From Locusta migratoria (taxonomy: Eukaryota; Arthropoda; Insecta; Orthoptera; Acrididae): a stretch of DNA of 64,000 nucleotides. The position numbers and the translations under genes are program-made. Positions 21,126 through 31,644 of the stretch are shown here, one piece after another. The DNA is taken from NCBI GenBank assembly GCA_026315105.1, contig CM048745.1:784777390-784841389 (forward strand), given 5' to 3'. The notes below the pieces were generated by a model, which saw only the letters and a list, made by a program, of their open reading frames with translations, was not told the DNA's origin and ran no database searches. The stretch's first letter is position 1. Each line of letters begins with the position of its first letter.

Positions 21126-23114
21126 TTTGCAGTTCAGTTTATGTATAAACGGCAGTGCTGTCGTTTCAAAAGTAATTTTCTGTTATAGTACAAATAAAGA
21201 AAGTTTGCAGTGACACCGTGTACACTTACCGAAATTGCAGATTCTCCTCAATAATTTTCCAGGCATCCACTAGGTATCCGGTAGGGGAAGTAGATCCATT
21301 CTTGACTAACACGTATGGCGCCAGCTGTAAGAGTGGAAGTATAGATTTCAGTTTAGTAGTTTAAGTATTCTGAACATTATGAAATATTATTTGAAGGTGG
21401 GGGACACAGCCGATAAATTCAAAGACATATTACGCCATAAGACTCCACTTACGCAATTACGATGGTAAGAATGAAAGGATTTGATAAAAGCTATTTCACC
21501 CCCAAATACCTAGGATTAAAATTCGACCGTTCCTACACTTACAAGACTATACAGACTTCAGACACAAGGTATTCACCAAGAACAATTTCATTTGTAAACA
21601 AATACCGCAGCTCCTTGACCTCAGCACATTCTTTCTTGCTCTCTTTCCTCGCTGAGGAGTACACCGATCCAGATGGAGATATTCTGCACATGGTTCCCCT
21701 CTAAAGAGACAGAATGCGCTGTCTAAAGCACAGCCAGTCGGTACTAGCATTTCCTGACGTATGATGACGTGTAGCAGCAGAGACTAGAAGAAGAAGCAGC
21801 ACGAAACACTTCCATGGCACCTTTGTTTCACACGCATGCGCACCATCGCAACCGAAATCCAGAGAGGCCTTCTTCCTTACAACAGTACCAACTGCAACTT
21901 CAGCAGAAGCCTCCAAAACTGAAATGCGGCGAACAAAATTATTTGGGCAATGATTTGCAGTGGAAGAGAATATACCAACAAGCTGTCAACCTATTACCTG
22001 TAAGAACCTCAACAGACTTTGAAGACACAAAGTGCAAAATTGATTGAAAGAAGTAGGAAATCGATAATTCTGACCTTCGTGAATGTCAAGCGAGGAAGAA
22101 ATGTGAAGCCTTATTATTTTGCAACAACCTGAGCGAACCCTGTGACATGAATCATCTATACCGAGTGAGCTTGCCGTACAGACTGGTGTATATTTCGACT
22201 CGCATGTGTGTCATTAATAGTAGAGAGTTGCTTAGGATTAAATTGTGTTTTAGTGCTTTTTTTTATTCGGCTAACAACAATATGGAAAGCACAAACTACC
22301 CCTTAGCCACATATAGAGAAAGATTGGAACGCAAACAAGCACAATAAAAAGGCTTCTAAGTATTTAAGCTTTTCGACATTCTTTCGAAGGTGGACCAAGA
22401 AACAATATAACAACAAAACAAAAATAAGGCATACTAATCCACACATTAAACAGTAATGTAATTATTTGCAAATAATGAAAGGAAAATAATATACATGGTT
22501 GTTGTTGTACATCGTCTACATCATGGTGTATTGTAGCAGTCGGTTAAAATGTCATAAATTATAAATAACAGAAAATGGCTATAATTAGGCCTATTATGAA
22601 AAATATATTTCATGAAGTTGGTATTTTATCAACCGTGAAACTATTTCATTCTGTAAGCGGTATTCACGCATACTTCTAAAAAGAACCTTGAAAATATCGA
22701 ACTGCGAAGAAGTAACACTAATTTTAATCAGCTCTTCCACCTGGAACTTGAACGAAGTCTCGTTAAAAAGCTCCCTGTATCAAATTCGCTGCTATATTTA
22801 GCACCAAAATCAACTGCTCATGATTCAAGATACGATACAGAGATGTCAGATAAGGCGGATAGTGACAAGTAATTAAATTCAGATGAAATGATGTAATGTA
22901 TATGTCAGTTCTCTTCTCTCTTCCAATTACCGGTCTATCAAATACTTTAAAGACTTCTCGTTCAGGCTTAGAATTGGATGAAATCGGCCACGTGGCAGCG
23001 CCTTCAACCAAATATTAAAACTATGTAGCGCCATATTGTAATGGAGATTTGGACCTGCGACATATTCAGTTTTAATTCAAGTTATTTATTACCGTAAATC
23101 TATAGTGTTTTCCT
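21126..23114. other. 2 kb with no gene or repeat recognised
   Basis: Mixed composition. ORFs such as 21462-21704 have no known motif and no clear codon bias. It may be single-copy intergenic or intronic DNA. Confidence 0.4.
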
Positions 23115-23332
23115 TACGCACCCGGTTTCGATGTTAAAGTAATATCACCTTGAAGCCATATCATACCATCCATCCATTCACGTGAATAGTCACAATTGCC
23201 GTATATATTGATTTCGTTATAATATTTCCCCCAGCCCATTAACAAACATGTGTCACATATGTGACAGCAGCAGTCAGTTTTGCTGTGACCCACACAGCTC
23301 AATTGTGACTCATCATCATCATCATTAGACAC

Positions 23333-23652
23333 TGATTATGCCTTTCAGCGTTCAGTCTGGAGCATAGTACCTCTAATAAAATTCCTCCATGATCCCCTAT
23401 TCAATGCTAACATTGATGCCGCGTCTGATGTTATGCCTTTTACTTCAAAATCATTCTGCACCGAATCTAAGTACTTTCTTCTTGGTCTACCTCGACTCCT
23501 CTTACCCTCCACTGACGAGCCGTGAGTCTCTTAGGTAACCTTGCTTCTCCCATGCGTGTAACATGAACCCACCATCTCAGTCTGTCCGCCCTAACTGCTT
23601 CATCTATGGTGTACTTTAATTTATTATTTTCACTCTCAAAGGGCACAGACAC
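23333..23652 (-). mobile_element. RTE/CR1-type LINE 3' fragment
   Basis: The minus strand ends an RT polyprotein of the type RSRGRPRRKYLDSVQNDF, with the characteristic RxGRPR and tail. It is followed by an ATG/TCA-rich (GAT)n tail (CATCATCATCAT on the plus strand). Confidence 0.6.
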
Positions 23653-23940
23653 ACAGAAACTCTGGCAGGTATGTCAGTACGCTACTTGTCAGCGGACGAC
23701 GTTGAAACCATTGCCAGTACATCCAGTTTCCACCAAGTGGGATCTGCTGCTATAGACTCAAAATCTACGTTTCCCTTCCAGGTGTACTAATCTTCCCCCC
23801 CACCCCACCAGCAATTTAATACTGAAACTCCTGTGAAAATTGCGAAATGATCTCTATAGGGAATGGGAGAATGACAACTCCAATACCACCAAATGACGGC
23901 TGTACAACTTTGGACGAGGACATTCCCAGCTGGTACTTAC
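23653..23940. other. Possible intron sequence downstream of the orphan exon
   Basis: Nothing recognised; on the minus strand it follows the splice donor at 23940. Confidence 0.3.
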
Positions 23941-24090
23941 TGAATCCAGGATGACGATGACGCTGGTGTTGGCAACGTGCTGGGAATCTGCGCTGTAGTA
24001 GCTCAGCAGCTCTTTCAGAGGCAGGAAGGGCTGGTGGCCCCGGACATTCGGCATCAGCGACATCACGCGGGTGCAGCAAAGAAGGACGAA
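23941..24090 (-). CDS. Orphan protein-coding exon, gene unknown
   Basis: On the minus strand an acceptor (TACTCATCTCCAG, ending at 24091) precedes, and a consensus donor (TTCA/GTAAGT) follows at 23941/23940. The 150 bp between are exactly 50 codons in phase 0, without stops, beginning FVLLCCTRVMSLMP and ending NTSVIVILDS. Forty of the fifty codons end in G or C while the surroundings are AT-rich, which is strong support for coding. I do not recognise the protein. An overlapping frame is also open but lacks the codon bias. Neighbouring exons should lie on the minus strand; a weak candidate first exon is at 28489-28626. Confidence 0.55.
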
Positions 24091-24285
24091 CTGGAGATGA
24101 GTAATTTACATTGATTAGATACTTCACTAGCAGATGAATTAACGTGTAATGTCCTTCTAGGCAGATTCGTGAGGACTTCTCAAATACTATACAATCAGGG
24201 TTTTCGTGGCCAAATCTGAGGAATCTGCCAGATGTGTAGCCGTGGTACATGAAACATTTCTGCTCTTGGCGTTTCGTCCAGAGCA

Positions 24286-24901
24286 ATGATTTTCATTCTT
24301 TGCTTTCATATGGGATCATATTCTGGGGCAATTCAACATTGAGTAAAAAATTATTCATTGCACAAAAGCGTATAAACAGAATAATTGCTGGAGCCCACTC
24401 AAGAGCATCCTGTAGACATTTATTTAGGGATCTAGGGATCTTCCATGTAGCTTCACAATATATATATATTCATTCATGAAATTTGTTATTAACAATCCGA
24501 CCCAGTCCAAAAGTAATAGCAGTGTGCATAGCTACAACACTAGGAAAAAGGACGATATTCACTATTCAAGGTTAAATCTAACTTTGGCTCAGAAAGGGGT
24601 GAATTATGCTGCCACAAAAGTCTTCGGTCACTTACCAAATAGCATCAAAGGTCTGACAGATAGCCAACTAATATTTAAAAAGAAATTAAAGGAATTTCTG
24701 TATGGCAACTCCTTCTACAATGTAGATGAAATTTTAGATAAAACTTAAAAAAAATAATAATAAATTAAAAAATGTAATAAAAAATCCTTAAAATATTGAT
24801 TGTCAAGTGTAGACAACATTTACTAAACTGACACGTTCCACATCATTACGAAATGTTGTATATATGATCTATGGAACAAGTATTAATCTAATCTAATCTA
24901 G
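24286..24901 (+). mobile_element. (TCTAA)n-tailed LINE, 3' end
   Basis: Open pieces read YGIIFWGNS, AQKRINRIIAGAHSRASCRHLF and HSYNTRKKDDIHY, then LTLAQKGVNYAATKVFGHLPNSIK in two parts: the C-terminus of this LINE family's RT protein, ending at a stop at 24748. A frame break lies near 24476. The tail is ATCTAATCTAATCTA. Confidence 0.85.
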
Positions 24902-25030
24902 ATGGATGCTGTTGGCGGGAAGACTCAGCTTCGCCAGAAGCATCTCCGAAGATGTCTAGCACAATATTGGACGAAACGTCACGAGAAGAAATGTTTCATA
25001 CAACAAGGTCTTACAACCTGGAATATTCAT
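24902..25030 (+). repeat. PLE-terminus-like segment with hammerhead-like core
   Basis: CCGAAGA (24946-24952, one mismatch to CTGANGA), stem II GTCT/GGAC (24954-24957 with 24969-24972), then GAAAC (24973-24977). The surrounding bases resemble a repeat I remember from orthopteran genomes. Confidence 0.5.
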
Positions 25031-25411
25031 CAAGTACTGTTTCAATGAACGGAACACAAACTTGAACCTGGCTGTTGCCAGCAATTCGACAAAGTCTTCC
25101 GATTAACAAGTGTACAGACAGTCAGCAACATACAATATTATTTTTGGACTTTAGCAAGTTTTCGACACAAATATGGGTGTTTTCTTCATAAAGAAATAAC
25201 TGTTTTATCTAAAACAATTTTATAAAATAACACTTTATTAAAAGTGGCAATGCATCACAAACATCATACTAAACAAATGGCCACAGTGAACAGTGCTTAC
25301 CTGAACTAGTCTAGATAATGGCACGTTTGACGAACTAATGTAGCAACAGTTCAGATTTGAAATTTTCATAAATTTGAACAACTTCATCCATAGGCGGAAC
25401 AGCGATCTTCT
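25031..25411. other. No gene recognised
   Basis: AT-rich; short ORFs only. Confidence 0.35.
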
Positions 25412-25688
25412 TTCAAGGTATTTTTGTTGAAAAACAGTCTTGATCGCGAAAGGTTTTTTATTTACGGGTTTCGACATTAAATCTTAGGTGATCTTCAATA
25501 TCCGGCGTCTGGTGTTGATGTCGCCAGGGCTGCCGTGGCTGCACGTTGGTAACGGCATCTATGTATACATTGCTTAGTCATCTTCAATATTTATATATGC
25601 TGAAGATGACCTAAGATAAGGTCGAAATCGGTAAAACAAAATAGCCTTTTGCTATCTAGATTGTTTTTCAACATAAATACCTTGATAT
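25412..25688. repeat. Hairpin element with a perfect hammerhead-like core
   Basis: Arms: TCAAGGTATTTTTGTTGAAAA (25412 on) against its reverse complement ending at about 25687. On the plus strand the right arm holds CTGAAGA (25600-25606), stem II GACCT/AGGTC with loop AAGATA (25608-25623), then GAAA (25624-25627). The left arm has a decayed counterpart. The GC-rich middle (25500-25560) is unique to the centre. Confidence 0.75.
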
Positions 25689-25898
25689 TTTTCATTTTGT
25701 AAAGTGGCATACTGTCGTGACATAAAAAAGTTGCACATACATAAAATAGAAGCACAATGCAGCATACAATCTATTAAAATTTAAGAAACTGAAAGAGTAC
25801 TATACAGTAACTCTCTTTCCTAAATTATTACAGTTCTCATTCCTTAATCACAACAGAACTTATCACCATCAGTGATTAAATTGTTAATGAAATTGTTT

Positions 25899-26098
25899 CA
25901 AATGTTCAAATGTTTGTATATTCTATGGGACTTAACTACAGGGTCATCAGTTCCTAAACTTACAAACTACTTATGAACTACTTACGAACTAGGACGGCAC
26001 AAATATCCATGTCCGAGGGGGGGATTCGAACCCCCGACCGTAGTGGCCGTACAGACCGTGACTGAAGCGCCTTAGTCCCCTCGACCACCGCGGCCGGC
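25899..26098 (-). mobile_element. tRNA-headed SINE (type A head), full length
   Basis: Complete head, body and tail. The target duplication TGAAATTGTTT lies at 25888-25898 and 26099-26109. Confidence 0.93.
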
Positions 26099-26374
26099 TG
26101 AAATTGTTTATTAAAGTTGATTAAATTGTGAGCTTTTTCTTCATCATGCAACATCTGAAACACACTTCTCCTCGTAATGCTTTGCCTCAATTCGGAGGCA
26201 ACCGTACTAAGTCCACAGTCGCAGACTTGACCAGGTCTTCTCCCCATCCAGAGGATATGGGCCGTCGCCCTTTAGGAACTGTAATAAGCATCGAGTTGGA
26301 TATTCATTATCTGCCTTTGTCTAACTGAAGACATACATTGAGAGACCCTTCGTGCTATGTCAGAATGTTCCCAC

Positions 26375-26662
26375 TATAATAATAATTTCGTGTGGCTCAT
26401 TGGTCTGTTGCAAGTCTTCCAATTGGACGCCACTTCGGCGACTTGCGAGTCCCTAGCCTACCTCAGTTATCCAACGGGGAAAGGGGACCTACAGCTTAAC
26501 GTGGAATCCGAATCAGGTGTGGTTTCTGGCGACTCCTCACATCGTTGAGAGGTGGAGGATGGTTTAAAGTGCAGACCGAAAAAACCCGAGGTCCGACCGG
26601 ATCTTGAACCCGCGACCTTTCCGTTTCAAGTCGAGCGCTTTACCCCAAGACCACCGGACGCC
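26375..26662 (-). mobile_element. Third SINE family (tRNA-headed)
   Basis: The minus strand begins with a tRNA-like head (GGGGTAAAGCGCTCGACTTG, then GGTCGCGGGTTCAAGATCC), followed by a body with CCTACAGCTTAACG and GGCGACTTGCGAGTCCCTA (both read on the plus strand). The tail is an (ATT)n run. Related copies: 57815-58017 and 58036-58257. Confidence 0.75.
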
Positions 26663-27129
26663 ACAATGTTCCCACTGATCTTGTTGCAGCTCTTTTTATT
26701 TCTTTAGTGCTTTGGCAATCCCTCCCCATTTTTTATTTTACCTTTATGTAACCATACCTTTTAACCCAGTAAATTGCAGCACGCTGTCGTATTATCAGGT
26801 CTATTGGACATAATCCCACGATGACTGTAACGTCGTTCGTGGGTAAAGTCCCGAACCACTCCACTGATCTATTATAGTCCTCCGCACTTTCTCAGGACCG
26901 CAGTGATAAGGAAAAATCGATAGAAACGGATGATGATAACGACAGTGGGAGAGACAGACGTGAGAAAATACCAAAGTGGGGAAGAGACATATCACACAGT
27001 CAGTGAAATGGATGCCGACATTGTTTATGAAAACAAGATGTATGTATCTTTGTGTGTATATATGTGTGTGTGTGTGTGTATACGAGATGAGAATGGGTAG
27101 AATCTAGCATGTTTTGTGTTAAAAGAGCG
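26663..27129. other. No gene; short (TG)n near 27060
   Basis: Includes a TGTGTGTG microsatellite at about 27059-27080. Otherwise nothing recognised. Confidence 0.5.
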
Positions 27130-27352
27130 CGAAGGAAGGAAGGAAATTTAGGGGTTAACGTCCGATAGACAGCGTGACCATCAGAGACCTCACGCTCAGA
27201 TAATTGAGTAAGGATTGGAAATTGGAAGTGTCCTTTGCAAAGTAACCATCCCAGTATTTGCTTGGGGTGATTTATGGATTCTATATCCGGATGTGGATTT
27301 GAACCACCGTCCTCCCGAATGCGAGTCCAGTGTGTTAGCAATGCGCCACTCG
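27130..27352 (-). mobile_element. Fourth SINE family (tRNA-headed)
   Basis: On the minus strand, A-box-like GAGTGGCGCATTGCTAACAC and B-box-like GGTGGTTCAAATCC, then a body containing CCCCAAGCAAATAC. Its plus-strand reading GATTTGAACCACCG is the usual mark of this insect SINE. Confidence 0.7.
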
Positions 27353-27516
27353 CTCGGTAAAAGAACGCGAATATCTTCTCGTGCCCAAATTTATGGTGTG
27401 GAAGGCGGAATTAGAAGTGAACCAGCAAGTTTCCGACTTTTCTGACAGTGTTGTAAGCAGGAACGTGTTTCCCCCTTCTGTGTTCCGGCAGGTATTGTCC
27501 GACAGCTGGTGTCCGA

Positions 27517-28210
27517 CATGTTGTTGTTGTGGTCTTCAGTCCAGAGACTGGTTTGATGCAGCTCTCCACCCTACTCTATCCTGAGCAAGCCTTTTCATCT
27601 CCTCATAAGAACGGTAACCCACATCCACTTGAATCTGCTTACTATACGCGTCTCTTGGTCTCCCTCTGCGATTTTTACCCCACACACTTCCCTCCAACGC
27701 TAAATTCACAATTCCTTGAAGTCTAAGAATGTGTCCTACCAAGCGATCCCTTGTTTTGGTCAAGGTATGCCAGAAATTTCTTTTCTCCCCAATTCGGTTC
27801 AGTACCTCCTCATTAGTTACGCGATCCACCCACCTAATCTTCAGCATTCTTCTGTAGCACCACATTTCAAAAGCCTCTATCCCCTTTCTGTCCACACTGC
27901 TTATCGTCCATGTTTCACTCCCATACAGGGCAACACTCCATACAAATGCCTTCAGAAAGGACTTCCTTAGGCTTAAATCAATATTCGATGTTAACAAATT
28001 TCTCTTTTTCAAAAACGCCTTTCTACCCATTGCCATTCTGCATTTTATATCATCTGTACTGCGACCATCATTTGTTATTTTACTGCCCAAGTAACAAAAC
28101 TCATCTACCTCCTTTATTGTTTCGTTACCTAATCTAATTCCTTCAGCATCACCTGATTTTCTTACACTACACTCCATTACCCTAGTTTTACTCTTGTTAA
28201 TGTTCATCTT
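27517..28210 (-). mobile_element. RTE-like LINE 3' end with 223-codon open stretch
   Basis: The minus strand is open from 28207 to 27536. In order: MNINKSKTRVMECS, EVDEFCYLGSKITNDGRS, SVALYGSETWTISS, EMWCYRRMLKIRWVDRVTNE, GHILRLQGIVNLALEGSVWG, GRPRDAYSKQIQVDVGYRSYE. This is the RT thumb and C-terminal domain of an RTE-type LINE. The stop is followed by a (CAA)n-type tail. The copy at 63652-64000 is nearly identical, so this family is relatively young. Confidence 0.88.
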
Positions 28211-28488
28211 ATATGCACCTTTCAGAACGTTCGTGAATTACACTTCATCGTGTTCGGAAAATTAAGCAAACTTTGCCGAATTTTAAATCCTGAATTACTA
28301 AACATTTCAAAGATGTCCCACGGGAAGGTATTTTGTGTTACAGCATCTCTCACACTAAAATAGTTTTAAACCACATATTAAGTCGTTTTCTGATGTTTGC
28401 TCGCTATTAGATGGAATAGCCCGTCAACACTTTCATACTGTTCTTTCCAGGACTGTTCAATCGCGTGCTGGACCGTAGCGTAACCTAC
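28211..28488. other. No feature recognised
   Basis: On the minus strand it would be intron after the candidate exon at 28489-28626. Confidence 0.3.
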
Positions 28489-28626
28489 CGATTGGCGATC
28501 ACTGTGCCACGGTACTGTGAAGTCTCTACACCCCAGGCAGTCGACCGGAAGTTGCCGGACGCTGTAGCGTCTGCGGGTAGTGGGTGGCGACTGCAGCGCC
28601 TCCACGCTGCCCCGCGGCAGCTCCAT
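28489..28626 (-). CDS. Candidate first coding exon (weak)
   Basis: The minus strand starts ATG at 28626 and stays open 46 codons (MELPRGSVEALQSPPTTRRR at the start) to a possible donor TCG/GTAGGT at 28489/28488, phase 0. The codons are GC-rich at the third base, and the DNA upstream (28630-28830) is GC-richer than average, as a promoter region might be. It would join in phase with the exon at 23941-24090, but nothing in the sequence proves the link. The ORF also runs on past the donor, so this may be chance. Confidence 0.25.
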
Positions 28627-29040
28627 TAAACGTCGTCGATAACACTGATGGCGTTAGCCCGATTACGCTACGAGAAAGCACTTAGTGGGTGGGCGAACCA
28701 AGGGAGAGTGCTGCGTCTGGTTTTGCCCTGACCTAACGATGACACCTCCTGCAATCACGGGCGCACAGTGCTCGCGTGCGTAAAGGCACCTACTGAAGAA
28801 AACAAAGCGCGCACTGAACCGTTACTTCCATCAGCCTTTTTTTACCTTTAGTCATTATTATGCAATTACATAACTCAATAAGTAAGATATACATAGCGTC
28901 CTATTTTCTACATATGGTTCCAGTGTCCATTTATATGATGGTTTAAGCTACAATCGATTTGCCATTACGGTTTTGCAATTCTAAATGGTTTAATATTTGA
29001 AATCTAATATACCAGCGTTATATTGGAGACGTAAGAATTA
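28627..29040. other. GC-rich, then AT-rich intergenic DNA
   Basis: 28630-28830 is GC-rich and lies upstream of the candidate exon. No promoter motif can be named. Confidence 0.3.
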
Positions 29041-30171
29041 CTAATTGACCCGTGCGAATAATTCGCACTTTATCGTTATCAGAAACAGATAAGATAGCAA
29101 TGAAGAAGAGGCAGATGCAAGTACATATGTATAGAAGATAATAAACTTTTTGAATAGTCGTAACGCCGACCGCGGTGGCCGAGGGGACTAGGGCGTGCAA
29201 GTCACGGTCTGCACGGCCACTACGCTCTGGGTTTCGAATACCCCCTCGGGCATGGATATTTCTGCCGTCCTTAGTGTTAGGTAGTTCATAAGTAGTTTGT
29301 AAGTTTAGGGACTGATGACCCCGTAGTTAAGTCCCATAAGCTATACAAACATACAAACTGAATAGTAGTAACAAATATTAGTCTCATTGTAAGAAAATTT
29401 ACATAATTAAATACAATATGATTGATTGTGAAATATAAAAAAACAGTTATTGAATTTTCGTGTTTATTTTATTTTTTGAAAACTTGTTTGTTTTATAAAA
29501 AAACTTCAGTTCATGCGTGCAGTACAAAACTCTTGCTTGAAGAAAGTGGACAATTCCAACAGCAGTTGAGGATCGACGTGTGAAACAGAAATCTCGTGAT
29601 AAACTACTGTTGCGTAAGAAATCTAAATAACTGTAAGAACTGTCATGCCTTTTAGTTAAATTATTTATGTATTTTTCGTCGTTACACCGACGTTTATAAC
29701 CGAAATCGTGCGATAAATAATGCTCTAAATCGGGGTGTATAACCGAAATCGTGTCGTAAACTATGCTTGTACCAAAGGCAGTCTTTGGCTTGCATAAAGA
29801 AGGAAGAATCTGAACAACTGCAAGAGCTGTCGTTCATGTTAGTTAAACAGCTTGTCAATAGATGGCACCGTCTACATAGCTTTTATATCGGCCGCGCAAA
29901 CTAAGTTGATACTCGCTGAGTTGGCTGTTGGTAACAGCCGTAAATACATGTCTCATTTACGACTGTTCGCCGGGTATCAGCTTAGATTCTACGAACAGCA
30001 GAATATTTTTTTTTTTCGAAATGTTAATTTTTGGGAAAACAATAACTTTAAGCTATCAGTATATTTTTCGTCATCAGCCGAGAACGAAACCTTGGAAAAT
30101 AATACTCCAATAATTAATTTTGGACGAATAATGCGGGAGATATGACGTACCCAGGAAAAAAACACCGATGA
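29041..30171 (-). mobile_element. Helitron copy A (non-autonomous)
   Basis: On the minus strand the 3' end is a GTGCGAAT/ATTCGCAC hairpin followed by GGGTCAATTAG next to T, the Helitron pattern (hairpin, CTRR, insertion before T), here with TTAG. The 5' end reads TCATCGGTG. Body blocks match copy B in order. A SINE interrupts it at 29165-29358. A ~43-bp unit with ATAACCGAAATCGTG is repeated at about 29690-29765. Confidence 0.75.
29165..29358 (+). mobile_element. tRNA-headed SINE inserted in Helitron A
   Basis: Type A head, full body. Target duplication TGAATAGTMGTAAC (14 bp, one difference) at 29151-29164 and 29359-29372. Helitron B lacks the SINE at the same place (about 30298-30311), giving an empty-site comparison. 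Confidence 0.92.
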
Positions 30172-30185
30172 GTAATAATATATAC

Positions 30186-31407
30186 TAGTTGACCCGTGCG
30201 AATAATTCGCACTCTATCCTGATCAGTCCCAAATACGTTAAGATAGAAATGGAGAAAAGGCACATGCAACTACATGTGTGTAAATGATAATAAACTTTGA
30301 ATAATAATAACAAATATTATTCTCATCTTTTCAAATTTTTATAATGAAATATGATTAGTTGTGAAACATATTAAAAAATCAGATATTCACTTTTTCATGT
30401 TTATTTTATGTTTTCAGACTTGTTTATTTTACAAAACTTCTATGAATAATATGTTAGTACTTACTTTTTGGCTGTATGTGTCTTTAGCACAAATATAAAT
30501 ATCACTGAATGAGCGAACTCTTGAAACAGCCAGGTAGAACTGTCCATGCAACGAAACAGGTTCTGGTAAATATCATCCTGCCCTTTGAAGAGTCTGACTT
30601 TATTTAAGGTCATAGCGAAGACTAATTTTATTGGGAATGTCTCCTTATCATTTCGAAAGGCATATTTGGATCAGAAGGTGTGAGGTTTATGCGCGGTATT
30701 AGCACAGTCTTCTCGGAGTCAATCAATTTAGCAGTAATAATGTACACGCTTAAATGAGTTACCACTAATATTGCACCATTAATTAATCCCTGATTAGCGT
30801 GAATATTTCTGATTAACATAATTATAGCATTTTTCTTTAAAATCAGTTGATCATACGGATTTAAATAGTTCAAGAATTCTACAGGGAGCAACTAAACGTC
30901 TTGACCGTTAGTTGAATTATTTGTATATTTTTCGTCGTCACATGGACGTGTATAACCGAAATTGTGAGCTAAACTATGCTTTACATCGACGTTTATAAAT
31001 GAAATCGTGTGATAATCTATGCTTGCATCGAAGAAGGTCTTTTGCTTGCGTAAAGAATCTAAACAGCTTCAAGAGTTTTCATTCATATTAGTTGAACAGA
31101 TTGTCCATAGATGGTACCTTCTCCATTGATTTGATATCGGCCGCGCAAAAGTTGATACTCGACCCGGTGGCTGATGGGAGCAGCCGTCAGTACATGTCCC
31201 ATTTACTTTCGTTCGCCGGGTATCAATTTAGATTGTACGAACAGCACAAATTTTTAGAAATAAAGTTTTTTGTGGAATCAATAACTTTAAACTATCTATG
31301 TATTTTTCGTCATTAGTGGAGAGCGTAACCTTGAAAATGATACCTCAATCATTAATTTTGGATAAGTAATACGGGATATATGGCGTATCCACAAAAAACA
31401 CCGATGA
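30186..31407 (-). mobile_element. Helitron copy B, with helicase remnant
   Basis: On the minus strand the 3' end has the GTGCGAAT/ATTCGCAC hairpin, then GGGTCAACTAG next to T: a textbook Helitron terminus. The 5' end TCATCGGTG lies at 31407. It follows copy A head-to-tail with only 14 bp between. Confidence 0.8.
30480..30897 (-). pseudogene. Helitron Rep/helicase, C-terminal remnant
   Basis: Minus-strand 30891-30628 reads MLIRNIHANQGLINGAILVV and VLIPRINLTPSDPNMPFEMIRR. This fits the Pif1-type helicase tail of Helitrons (VMLLRNLxxxxGLCNGTRL, then IPRIxLxPSDxxxPFxxxRRQFP). A degenerate continuation to about 30480 fits the last helicase motifs in other frames. The ORF does not include the Rep domain. 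Confidence 0.8.
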
Positions 31408-31644
31408 GAAATAATATATATGATAAATGGTATGAACATCTGGATCTCCAAAACCAAAGGACTGTCGGTGGGAACAGATTTAATCAAATTGAGTGGCAAA
31501 TAGGAGGTACAGAGAACGGGTGGTCACATTTAAGTACTTAAGATGTATTTTCTCATAGGATGGTAACAGAGTGAAACAAATGAAATAAAGGTTAGCGCAG
31601 CTAATTATCTTAACTCTCAGGATCGGTCGACTCTCTTCTGCGAG
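31408..31644. other. No feature recognised
   Basis: Between Helitron B and a LINE fragment. Confidence 0.3.

Noticed and set aside
21462..22047. ORFs at 21462-21704 and 21814-22047
   Set aside because: Short, overlapping on both strands, without recognisable domains.
23816..24286. 156-codon minus ORF as a gene in its own frame
   Set aside because: Codon bias and splice sites favour the other frame, limited to the 150-bp exon; the longer ORF also runs into intron-like sequence.
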